A DNA stretch of 10,796 nt. Source: CAYUCJ01 sp049282265. Its GTDB lineage: Bacteria > Desulfobacterota > DSM-4660 > Desulfatiglandales > Desulfatiglandaceae. This document shows, one piece after another, positions 5,419 to 10,796 of the stretch. Position numbers and translations under genes: made by a program. The DNA is taken from positions 1 through 10,796 of the forward strand of contig JBAPTR010000223.1 in the NCBI GenBank assembly GCA_049282265.1. Reading direction: 5' to 3'. The notes beneath the pieces were generated by a model, which saw only the letters and a list, made by a program, of their open reading frames with translations, did not search any database and was not told the origin of the DNA. Positions within the stretch are counted from its first letter, which is position 1. The number at the start of each line of letters is the position of its first letter.

Positions 5419-6798
5419 CTACACCGTCTTGATCGTCTCGATCAGAATTTCCGCTGCTTTGGTCGCATGCTTTCTTGTCAGGATCAGCGGCGGCATGAAA
5501 CGAAAAACGTTGCCGAACCGGCCGCAGGGCACCATCACCAGTCCGCGCTCCAGAAGTCCCATGACGATCTTTCCCACCGCCTCTCTGTTGAGCGGTTTGC
5601 GCGATTCTTTGTCTTCTACCATCTCGACGCCGATCATCAGGCCTTTTCCGCGCACATCGCCGATCACGCGGGAGTCCCGGGCACCTTCCTGCAGCTGCTG
5701 GGAAATTTCCGAACCCAATTCAGCGGCTCGCTTGATGAGCGCCCCGTTGTCTTCCAAGAGGATATCGATATTGGTCATGCAGGCTGCGCTTGTCATGGCG
5801 TTTGCTGCAAAGGTGTTGGGCTGCGATCCGTCGGCGATCGCGGCCGCCAGATCCTTGCGGACCGAAAGGCCGGCCATGGCCACGTCCCCGCCCATACCTT
5901 TGCCCCAGGTCAGCATGTCCGGCTCTACGTCGTAGTGCTCGATGCACCACATCTTACCGGTGCGCCCGGCGCCGGCCTGCACCTCATCGGAGATGTACAA
6001 GGCACCGTGCTGTTCGCACGCTTTTTTCACTATGGCAAGATAGCCCGGCGGGGTGGGCACATAGCCGCCCTCGCCCTGCAGTGCCTCGATGATCACTGCG
6101 CCCACGTCGTCGGCCCCCGTATAGGGCGTGTTGAGTACGTAGTCCACATATTTTGCGCATTGCAGATCGCACTTCGGGTATGTTAATCCGAAGCAGCAGC
6201 GGTAGCAATAGGGGTAGGGCAGGTGAATGACCCCCGGAATAAAGGGCCCGTAGTCCTTGCGGTACTGGTCGCCGGTGGTCAGGGAGTTGCAACCGCACCA
6301 TACCCCGTGGTAGGCGCCGTGAAAGGCGGCGATCTGGGTGCGGCCAGTGATCTTGCGCACGAACTTGATGGCGGTCTCCACGGCCCCGCTGCCGCCCTGG
6401 GTGAAATAGGTGATGCAGTTGTTGCGCAGCCCGCGCGGCATGACCTCGGATATTTTTTGGGACAGCTCCGTGCGCCGCACATTGGAAAGATCGCCGGCAT
6501 GCATCAGCGAACCCATCTGCTCCTGCATGGCCTTGATGACGCGCGGATGGCAGCGCCCCACGGAGTTGACCGCCACACCGGCAGTGATATCGATGTAGAC
6601 GTTCCCGTCCGGATCCTTGATCGTCGCCCCCTTGCCTTCGGCGTACACCAGCGGGAATCGGCCGGCACCGCGGGCCATGGACTCGTGTTCGAAAGAGCCT
6701 TCCAGATACTTTTTGGAGTTGGGGCCCGGAATAGCGCCGCTGATCATTTTCGGAGCTTCTTTATAGGAAAGCTCGGCCAATTGTTTTTCGCTGATCAT
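5419..6798 (-). CDS. Class III pyridoxal-phosphate aminotransferase (GABA/omega-amino acid type)
   Basis: A 459-residue fold-type I, class III (ornithine/GABA-like) aminotransferase. It moves an amino group from an omega-amino or related acid to a keto acid such as pyruvate. Key features are the PLP phosphate loop GSGAVETAIK (136-145), the FHGAYHG motif (159-165), D271 in SDEVQAGAGRTGK, which pairs with the pyridine nitrogen, and the Schiff-base lysine K300 in TWGKGMGG. A Cys-rich stretch at 196-214 (C198, C201, C202, C210, C214) is an insertion also known in some bacterial relatives. I chose the ATG at 6798, which has GGAGG 7 nt upstream, over the in-frame TTG at 6804. Only 2 nt separate it from the alanine dehydrogenase stop, so the two are cotranscribed and probably coupled. 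The exact amine donor is not readable; annotation as GABA, aspartate-family or taurine aminotransferase would be a guess. Confidence 0.88.
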   Translation of the reverse strand: MISEKQLAELSYKEAPKMISGAIPGPNSKKYLEGSFEHESMARGAGRFPLVYAEGKGATIKDPDGNVYIDITAGVAVNSVGRCHPRVIKAMQEQMGSLMHAGDLSNVRRTELSQKISEVMPRGLRNNCITYFTQGGSGAVETAIKFVRKITGRTQIAAFHGAYHGVWCGCNSLTTGDQYRKDYGPFIPGVIHLPYPYCYRCCFGLTYPKCDLQCAKYVDYVLNTPYTGADDVGAVIIEALQGEGGYVPTPPGYLAIVKKACEQHGALYISDEVQAGAGRTGKMWCIEHYDVEPDMLTWGKGMGGDVAMAGLSVRKDLAAAIADGSQPNTFAANAMTSAACMTNIDILLEDNGALIKRAAELGSEISQQLQEGARDSRVIGDVRGKGLMIGVEMVEDKESRKPLNREAVGKIVMGLLERGLVMVPCGRFGNVFRFMPPLILTRKHATKAAEILIETIKTV

Positions 6799-6800
6799 AA

Positions 6801-7922
6801 TCAAACCTCCTCTAAAATGTTATCGATAGGAACATGCTCCAGATCAAAGGCGTCGGCAACCCCTCTATAAGTTACTTTTCCTTGAACGACGTTGGCGCCG
6901 CCTTTGATTTCCTTGTTTTCCAACATGGCCTTTTTCCAGCCTTTATTGGCGATTTCAACGGTGTAGGGCAAAGTCGCGTTGGTCAGGGCCAGCGTGGAGG
7001 TCCGCGCCACACCGCCGGGCATATTAGCTACGCAATAATGAATGACGTTGTCGACTACATAAATGGGGTTACCGTGCGTGGTGGGTTTTGAAGTCTCGAA
7101 GCATCCACCCTGGTCGATGGCCACATCTACCAGGACGGACCCCGGTCTCATGGTTTTGAGCATGTCGCATGTAATTAGCCTGGGGGCCTTTGCGCCGGGA
7201 ATCAGGACGGCGCCGATCACCACATCGGCCTCTTGGATCAGATCCCGGATAACGGCCGGGGTGGACATGAGCATGATGCAGTTTTTGGGCATAACATCGG
7301 AAAGATAACGCAGGCGATCCAGATTCATATCCAGGATGTAGACCTTGGCGCCTAGACCGGCGGCCATTTTGGCGGCATTGTGACCCACCACGCCGCCGCC
7401 GATGATCACCACGGTTCCGGGGTCGACGCCGGGCACCCCGCCCAGCAGGATACCGTGCCCGCCTTGCACCATTTCCAGGTATTTGGCTCCTTCTTGAACG
7501 GCCATACGTCCGGCCACTTCACTCATGGGAGTTAATAAGGGCAGGGAGTAATCCTCTTTTTGAATGGTTTCATAGGCAATGTTGATCGATTTGCTTTGAA
7601 TCAGAGCGCGGGTCAAGATTTCATTGGCAGCCAGATGAAGATAGGTGAAAATAATCTGGTTCTCTCGGATAAAACCGTATTCGGAAGGTAAAGGTTCTTT
7701 AACATGCATGATCATCTCGGCCTGGGCATAAATCGCTTCGGCCTTTTTCAGTAACTTGGCGCCGGCGCAGGAATAAGCCTCATCATCGAATCCACTGCCT
7801 AGACCGGCCGCAACTTCGACAAGGACTTGGTGTCCGCTTTTTATCAATACTTCCACTCCGGCCGGTGTGACCGCCACACGATTTTCCTCTGACTTGATTT
7901 CCTTGAGAACACCAATTAACAT
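6801..7922 (-). CDS. ald: Alanine dehydrogenase
   Basis: A 373-residue, full-length NAD-dependent L-alanine dehydrogenase (alanine + NAD + water to pyruvate + ammonia + NADH, reversible), cytoplasmic. The N-terminus MLIGVLKEIKSEENRVAVTP is typical of the family. Catalytic and substrate residues are in their canonical places: R15, K75 (VKEPL), H96 (YLHLA) and D270 (VDVAIDQGG). The Rossmann loop GGGVVG is at 175-180, with D198 ending the next strand (YILD) to bind NAD ribose. The ATG at 7922 has AAGGGAG (complement at 7929-7935) 6 nt upstream. It is the first gene of the ald-aminotransferase unit. Together they can recycle the pyruvate used as amino acceptor, giving net oxidative deamination of the amine donor. 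Expression probably starts at the TTGACA promoter near 8011 and may be controlled by the neighbouring MarR protein. Confidence 0.95.
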   Translation of the reverse strand: MLIGVLKEIKSEENRVAVTPAGVEVLIKSGHQVLVEVAAGLGSGFDDEAYSCAGAKLLKKAEAIYAQAEMIMHVKEPLPSEYGFIRENQIIFTYLHLAANEILTRALIQSKSINIAYETIQKEDYSLPLLTPMSEVAGRMAVQEGAKYLEMVQGGHGILLGGVPGVDPGTVVIIGGGVVGHNAAKMAAGLGAKVYILDMNLDRLRYLSDVMPKNCIMLMSTPAVIRDLIQEADVVIGAVLIPGAKAPRLITCDMLKTMRPGSVLVDVAIDQGGCFETSKPTTHGNPIYVVDNVIHYCVANMPGGVARTSTLALTNATLPYTVEIANKGWKKAMLENKEIKGGANVVQGKVTYRGVADAFDLEHVPIDNILEEV

Positions 7923-7980
7923 ATCGTACTCCCTTCAGATAAAAATGCAATAGGGTTCTAATTACATTCATATAAATACA

Positions 7981-8016
7981 TTAATTGTGAATATATTAAT
8001 TATTAAATCGTGTCAA
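7981..8016 (-). promoter_or_regulatory. Predicted ald promoter with overlapping AT-rich operator
   Basis: On the - strand a perfect -35 box TTGACA (8016-8011) is followed after 15 nt by TATATT (7995-7990), 5 of 6 to the -10 consensus. The 15-nt spacing is short. An AT-rich element with TTAAT/ATTAA ends (7981-7999) covers the -10 box. The block AATTAATATA beginning 9 nt after TTGACA is identical, at the same spacing, in the marR upstream region, which supports a shared operator for the MarR protein. Confidence 0.6.
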
Positions 8017-8196
8017 GTCCTTATTTCTTTGGCGCTACGAGAAAAAGTCACAGCAATGGATTGCTTCATTGAATTTAGGAATTACAAGAATAAATAATGG
8101 GGGACTTAAACTGGGCTGGGGTCGTTAGATGTATTCGGCAAGATCTTCTCCTGCAGATCAACCTCTCGGGATAATTTTGACGAATACACCTAAACG
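8017..8196. other. Spacer between marR and ald, no gene recognised
   Basis: I see no credible coding sequence here. A widely spaced 8-bp inverted repeat, TGTATTCG (8130-8137) and CGAATACA (8181-8188), lies just past the end of marR. It has a loop of over 40 nt and no T tract, so it is a weak candidate for marR transcript termination. Confidence 0.4.
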
Positions 8197-8652
8197 TCAA
8201 CGATTGCTAATTTTTAGAAAGGCTTTTAGCATGTTCAGCAATTCGCGGCGCTGTTCCGGACTGGTTTCTTCCAAGTATTTTGCTATGATCCCGTCTTTTT
8301 CAACTTCGATATTCTCCAGTGCCTTTTTACCTCGAGGAGTTAATTCAAGTAGTGTCTTGCGTTCATCGTTTGGATCTTTCTTGCGTAAAATAAAACCGCT
8401 TTTTTCCATCCTTTTGGCAACACCGGTCATATTTGCGCCCGAAACCAGCATCAGCTTGCTTACGTTGGTGATGGTGTTAATTCTGTTGTCAGAACCCTCT
8501 AATGTACGCAGAACAGAATATTGCGAAAAAGTAAGACCAAAGTTCTTAAAGATCACGGAACAGTCTTTCTTATAGCTTTCTGATGCAATCACCAGCGCTA
8601 TCATAATCTTTTCATCAAACCCCATATTGCTCTTATATCCTAATTTTTTCAT
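8197..8652 (-). CDS. MarR-family transcriptional regulator
   Basis: A 151-residue winged helix-turn-helix regulator of usual MarR length, expected to dimerise and bind a palindromic operator until a small ligand or an oxidative signal releases it. The DNA-binding core lies at about residues 40-106: helix FGLTFSQYSVLRTLE, recognition-helix region SGANMTGVAKRMEKSGFI, and the wing marked by DERKTLLELTPRGK, a close match to the MarR D-x-R-x5-L-T signature. One Cys (C31) is present in the first helices. The ATG has AAGGTGG 9 nt upstream. It lies upstream of ald on the same strand, with a 23-bp palindrome in its own promoter region, so autoregulation plus control of ald-aminotransferase is the likely role. 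The ligand is unknown. Confidence 0.9.
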   Translation of the reverse strand: MKKLGYKSNMGFDEKIMIALVIASESYKKDCSVIFKNFGLTFSQYSVLRTLEGSDNRINTITNVSKLMLVSGANMTGVAKRMEKSGFILRKKDPNDERKTLLELTPRGKKALENIEVEKDGIIAKYLEETSPEQRRELLNMLKAFLKISNR

Positions 8653-8681
8653 TTATAATTACCACCTTAAATGTTAATTAT

Positions 8682-8704
8682 TTAATATACGACATGTATA
8701 TTAA
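8682..8704. promoter_or_regulatory. Predicted MarR operator, perfect 9-bp palindrome
   Basis: TTAATATAC (8682-8690) and GTATATTAA (8696-8704) are perfect inverted repeats around the 5-nt spacer GACAT. The site is 30 nt upstream of the marR start and covers its predicted -10 region. Size, symmetry and position fit an autoregulatory MarR operator. Confidence 0.7.
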
Positions 8705-8721
8705 TTCAGATAATATGTCAA
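8695..8721 (-). promoter_or_regulatory. Predicted marR promoter
   Basis: On the - strand TTGACA (8721-8716) is followed after 15 nt by TATACA (8700-8695), 4 of 6 to consensus. The unusual 15-nt spacing and the AATTAATATA block repeat exactly the arrangement found before ald. The predicted -10 falls inside the 23-bp palindrome. Confidence 0.55.
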
Positions 8722-8814
8722 ACCTATTTTCAATAAAAAACGATTCCGCTTAACGCTAAAGATGGTAAACGGAGTTGAGCAGAGCAAAATTCCGGTTACA
8801 ATCGTGTTGAACTG

Positions 8815-8871
8815 AGCCGCTTCACACGGCTATGGTGATTAAATCCGCCGTTCTTTTGTGGCGATTTTAGA
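8815..8871. other. Probable left part of an IS1595-type element, two small hairpins
   Basis: In the 280-base gap between marR and the transposase stub, AGCCG (8815-8819) pairs with CGGCT (8827-8831), and AAATCCGCC pairs with GGCGATTT (to about 8868) with one bulge. These probably belong to the end region of the decayed element whose transposase head follows. I could not identify a terminal inverted repeat or target duplication. Confidence 0.3.
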
Positions 8872-8888
8872 GAAAAATGCCTATACAT

Positions 8889-8917
8889 TTGACTCCTAAT
8901 TCGATATAAATTATTTT
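8889..8917 (+). promoter_or_regulatory. Possible promoter of the IS1595-type transposase stub
   Basis: TTGACT (8889-8894) and TATTTT (8912-8917) are separated by 17 nt and end 17 nt before the stub's ATG. The -10 match is only moderate in an AT-rich stretch. If active, it would read into the alcohol dehydrogenase remnant and the AOR gene. Confidence 0.3.
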
Positions 8918-8934
8918 CTTGGGCAGGTGAACAA

Positions 8935-9090
8935 ATGCCCAAGAAGTACAAACAACGCGGCTTGATGGAATTCCAGCAGGAATTTCCGGATGATGAAGCC
9001 TGTGCAAAGTACCTTGCGGAGCAACGATGGCCGGATGGATTTATTTGCCCGCGGTGCGGACATGAGAATAGCCGGAAAACAAAGGTATGA
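8935..9090 (+). pseudogene. IS1595/ISXO2-type transposase, N-terminal zinc-ribbon remnant
   Basis: A 51-codon frame reads MPKKYKQRGLMEFQQEFPDD, then EACAKYLAEQRWPDGFICPR, then CGHENSRKTKV and stop. The F-x3-F-x-(D/E)-D-x2-C-x2-YL-x3-RWP-x-GF-x-CP-x-CG pattern is the N-terminal zinc-ribbon entry of IS1595-family transposases. The second half of the zinc ribbon and the whole DDE-type ISXO2 catalytic domain are gone. Sequence after about 9085 no longer fits the family, and about 50 bases later the alcohol dehydrogenase remnant begins, so a deletion joined the two. Confidence 0.8.
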
Positions 9091-9132
9091 AAGAGGGGTA
9101 GGTTGTCTTAATGTGGGCCAATCATAAAGGAG

Positions 9133-9465
9133 AAGGATCATGGCTATATCAATGCCATTATGATGATGCCGGTGGAGAGATTCAATGTTGCGGCCTGCCC
9201 TGAACGCTTCAAAGAAATTGGCGAGGCTATGGGACTGGATGTACACCACATGAACACTGCGCATGCTGCTGATAAGACACTGGAAGAAATTGAGCGGCTC
9301 CGCAATGATGTTGGCATTCCTCAGGTCCCGCTCAAGGAGTTCGACTTCAGTGAGGCCGATGTTGAGCACACAGCCAAATGGGCTATTAACGACCTAGCGC
9401 GTGAGGCTAACCCCCGCAACATCACTCCGGAACAAATTAAAGAAATCATGCGCTCTTGTATTTAA
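9133..9465 (+). pseudogene. Iron-containing alcohol dehydrogenase, C-terminal remnant
   Basis: The frame from about 9133 reads KDHGYINAIMMMPVERFN, then ACPERFKEIGEAMGL, and ends ANPRNITPEQIKEIMRSCI. This is the C-terminal part of a group III iron-dependent alcohol dehydrogenase, starting at the conserved HG-x-x-NAI-(M/L)-x-P segment and including the family's NPR-x-(I/L)T near the end. About 110 of the usual 380-390 residues remain; the NAD-binding domain and the upstream metal ligands are missing. An upstream in-frame stop (9109-9111) and the only ribosome-site-like sequence (AAAGGAGAAGG) pointing to an off-frame ATG at 9140 mean it is probably not translated usefully. An in-frame ATG occurs at 9160. 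It sits 83 nt before the AOR gene, a common pairing in which the dehydrogenase reduces aldehyde to alcohol. Confidence 0.88.
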
Positions 9466-9534
9466 GACCAAGGCCGGCCTGTTCTTGAAGGAATGGACCG
9501 GCAAGTACCAAGCCACAGAAATACAAATCGAAAG

Positions 9535-9541
9535 AAGGAGG
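9535..9541 (+). promoter_or_regulatory. Ribosome binding site of the AOR gene
   Basis: AAGGAGG, a full-strength Shine-Dalgarno, lies 7 nt before the ATG at 9549. No separate promoter is evident between the dehydrogenase remnant and this gene, so transcription may come from upstream. Confidence 0.8.
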
Positions 9542-9548
9542 CATAGAG

Positions 9549-10796
9549 ATGAAATTCTTGAGAGTAAACATGGCTAACAAGGCTATAAGTGTTGAAGATG
9601 TGCCGCAGGAATATATCGGGCTGGGCGGAAGGGGCCTTACTTCCATAATGATCAATGCGGAGGTGCCGCCAACATGTGACCCACTTGGTCCTCAAAACAA
9701 ACTCATTGTAGCTCCCGGTCTTCTAAGCGGGACGAGTTTGGTGAACACTAGTAGGGTATCGGTGGGGGCAAAAAGTCCTTTGACGGGGACAATAAAGGAA
9801 AGCAATGCGGGTGGAACTGTTGCTGCTGCCCTCGGCCGTTTGGGCATCACAGCGATAGTCTTCGAAGGTCAGGTTCCAAAAGGGGAACTATATATCTTCA
9901 AGATTGATGAAAATGGGGATGCGAGTCTCATTCCAGCTCAAAAATATAAAGGCGTGAGAACCTATGCCTGTGTAGAGAAATTGCTTGAGACTTATGGAGA
10001 GAAAACCTCTGTACTCTGCATAGGACCTGCAGGCGAGGGCTTGTTGCCTGTGGCATCCATTCAGTCCTCTGATGTAGATGGCCGTCCGTGCAGAGCAGCC
10101 GGCCGCGGGGGGTTAGGTGCCGTCATGGGAAGTAAAGGGCTCAAGGCCATAATTGTGGCCCAGGGCGGTAAGAGTGCTGATGCGACAGCCAATCCGGATA
10201 CCTTTAAAGAAGCAGCAAAGGCATTTGCGAAGGCGATTAAAGATCATCCTTTCAGCGGTCAAATGCTCCCTGCCCTCGGCACTGCCGGTATGGTGGCCCC
10301 GGTCAATTCCATGGGGGCTTTTCCAACCTTGAACGCCACAAGAGGAGTCATGGATGGCTGGGAGAAGATCAGCGGAGAGACCATGGCGAAGCTTATCCAG
10401 GAACGGGGGGGCAACCCAAGCCACATGGGTTGTGCCCAATGCATTGTGCACTGCTCAAATGAATTCGTGGACAAGGCGGGCAAGTATGTGACGTCATCAT
10501 TAGAGTACGAGACCCTCTGGTCCATGGGCGGCATGACCGGCATTTCTGATTTGGACACTATCGCACAGTTAGACTACATGTGTGATGATATCGGCGTTGA
10601 CACCATGAGCACAGGGGTGGCCATTGGTGTTGCCATGGATGCGGGGCACAGAAGTTTTGGGGACGGTCAAGCGGCCATTGAGATGGTTGAGGAAATAGGC
10701 AAAGGCACGGAGTTTGGAAACATCTTAGGAAACGGTCCGGCTGCAGTTGGGAAGCATTTCAACCACGAACGAGTGCCCGTGGTGAAGGGACAGAGT
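9549..10796 (+). CDS. aor: Aldehyde:ferredoxin oxidoreductase, tungsten-type (partial, runs off the window)
   Basis: An uninterrupted frame of 416 codons open at the right edge; the family is usually about 580-650 residues, so roughly two thirds is present. AOR oxidises aldehydes to carboxylic acids with ferredoxin, or the reverse, using a tungsten (rarely molybdenum) bis-pyranopterin and one [4Fe-4S] cluster, in the cytoplasm. Domain 1 (about 1-205) opens with MKFLRVNM and has GLGGRGL (24-30), the SPLTGTIKESNAGG segment (76-89) and RAAGRGGLGAVMGSKGLKAI (182-201), all typical pterin-domain motifs. Domain 2 begins near 210 and holds cluster ligands C295, C298 and C302 (CxxCxxxC) followed by the LEYETLW segment with candidate catalytic Glu. 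The fourth cluster Cys should lie beyond the window. No signal peptide is present. BamB-type benzoyl-CoA reductase subunits share this fold, but the dehydrogenase remnant next door favours an aldehyde enzyme. Confidence 0.92.
   Translation, partial: MKFLRVNMANKAISVEDVPQEYIGLGGRGLTSIMINAEVPPTCDPLGPQNKLIVAPGLLSGTSLVNTSRVSVGAKSPLTGTIKESNAGGTVAAALGRLGITAIVFEGQVPKGELYIFKIDENGDASLIPAQKYKGVRTYACVEKLLETYGEKTSVLCIGPAGEGLLPVASIQSSDVDGRPCRAAGRGGLGAVMGSKGLKAIIVAQGGKSADATANPDTFKEAAKAFAKAIKDHPFSGQMLPALGTAGMVAPVNSMGAFPTLNATRGVMDGWEKISGETMAKLIQERGGNPSHMGCAQCIVHCSNEFVDKAGKYVTSSLEYETLWSMGGMTGISDLDTIAQLDYMCDDIGVDTMSTGVAIGVAMDAGHRSFGDGQAAIEMVEEIGKGTEFGNILGNGPAAVGKHFNHERVPVVKGQS

Noticed and set aside
5369..6186. 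Two overlapping + strand open frames of 188 and 239 codons
   Set aside because: Both lie antisense inside the aminotransferase gene, lack recognisable motifs and have no convincing ribosome binding site.
6223..6870. 215-codon + strand open frame over the start of the aminotransferase gene
   Set aside because: It is antisense to a strongly supported gene and spans the ald-aminotransferase junction. Its sequence is low-complexity, rich in Ala, Gly, His and Asp, as expected from a reverse frame of GC-rich coding DNA.
8130..8188. 8-bp inverted repeat TGTATTCG / CGAATACA downstream of marR
   Set aside because: The arms are 43 nt apart with no T tract or conserved loop. Repeats of this size occur by chance in a window of this length, so I mention it only in the spacer entry.
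8129..8575. 148-codon + strand open frame
   Set aside because: It mirrors the MarR gene, which has clear family motifs; the + frame is Ser/Leu-rich and unrecognisable.
9140..9163. ATG at 9140 with an excellent Shine-Dalgarno, encoding seven residues
   Set aside because: The frame is out of phase with the dehydrogenase homology and stops at once. The purine-rich stretch is more simply the remains of Lys/Glu/Asp codons of the dehydrogenase or the deletion junction.
8911..9369. 152-codon - strand open frame
   Set aside because: It is antisense to the transposase stub and the alcohol dehydrogenase tail, both of which have clear family matches in the + direction.
9467..9500. Palindrome AGGCCGGCCT and GCCGG/CCGGC arms between the dehydrogenase tail and AOR
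   Set aside because: The stem is short with a long loop and no T tract, so it does not support a terminator or attenuator call.
1..10796. CRISPR arrays, tRNA or rRNA genes, phage or defence genes, retron-like or diversity-generating elements
   Set aside because: I looked for regularly spaced repeats, cloverleaf signatures and characteristic protein motifs and found none that hold up.

Overview
The window looks like part of the accessory genome of a strictly anaerobic bacterium. It carries a DMSO-reductase-family molybdopterin enzyme with an iron-sulfur partner, an aldehyde:ferredoxin oxidoreductase (AOR), an iron-dependent alcohol dehydrogenase remnant and an alanine dehydrogenase/aminotransferase pair. 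This set would suit a sulfate-reducing or syntrophic Desulfobacterota-type organism. That placement is inferred from gene content and protein style; no rRNA or other phylogenetic marker is present.

Layout. (1) 50-631: a hypothetical protein whose stop codon lies in the left-end palindrome of a decayed IS200/IS605 element. The head of that element's tnpA (682-723) is fused to the tail of an IS4-family transposase on the other strand (about 724-936). (2) 967-4988: a + strand redox cluster with a 726-residue cytoplasmic molybdopterin oxidoreductase, an overlapping ferredoxin subunit with four [4Fe-4S] motifs, the tail of a second broken ferredoxin, and an FAD/NAD(P)-type oxidoreductase interrupted by one in-frame TAG. 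No membrane anchor or Tat signal is visible, so the cluster reads as a soluble electron-transfer complex, perhaps now damaged. (3) 4989-5418: a non-coding stretch with the head of another transposase on the - strand, two strong hairpins and a + strand terminator. (4) 8652-5419, - strand: a MarR-type regulator, alanine dehydrogenase and a class III aminotransferase. The last two are tightly coupled. The marR and ald upstream regions share a TTGACA box and an identical AT-rich 10-mer at identical spacing, which suggests one regulon under this MarR protein. (5) 8935-10796, + strand: the head of an IS1595-type transposase, the C-terminal third of an iron-dependent alcohol dehydrogenase, and an AOR gene that runs off the right edge.

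How the genes may work together. An aminotransferase can pass amino groups to pyruvate, and alanine dehydrogenase can regenerate pyruvate from alanine while yielding NADH and ammonia. That makes a compact amine or omega-amino-acid deamination module. AOR and iron alcohol dehydrogenase commonly interconvert acids, aldehydes and alcohols, but here the dehydrogenase is truncated. Remnants of four different transposases, all truncated and all at gene borders, together with an interrupted reductase, a ferredoxin ghost and a truncated dehydrogenase, mark this as a patchwork of partly decaying catabolic cassettes.

I did not find a CRISPR array, tRNA, rRNA, phage or defence system. The most distinctive signals are the duplicated marR/ald promoter-operator architecture and the interrupted three-component redox cluster.
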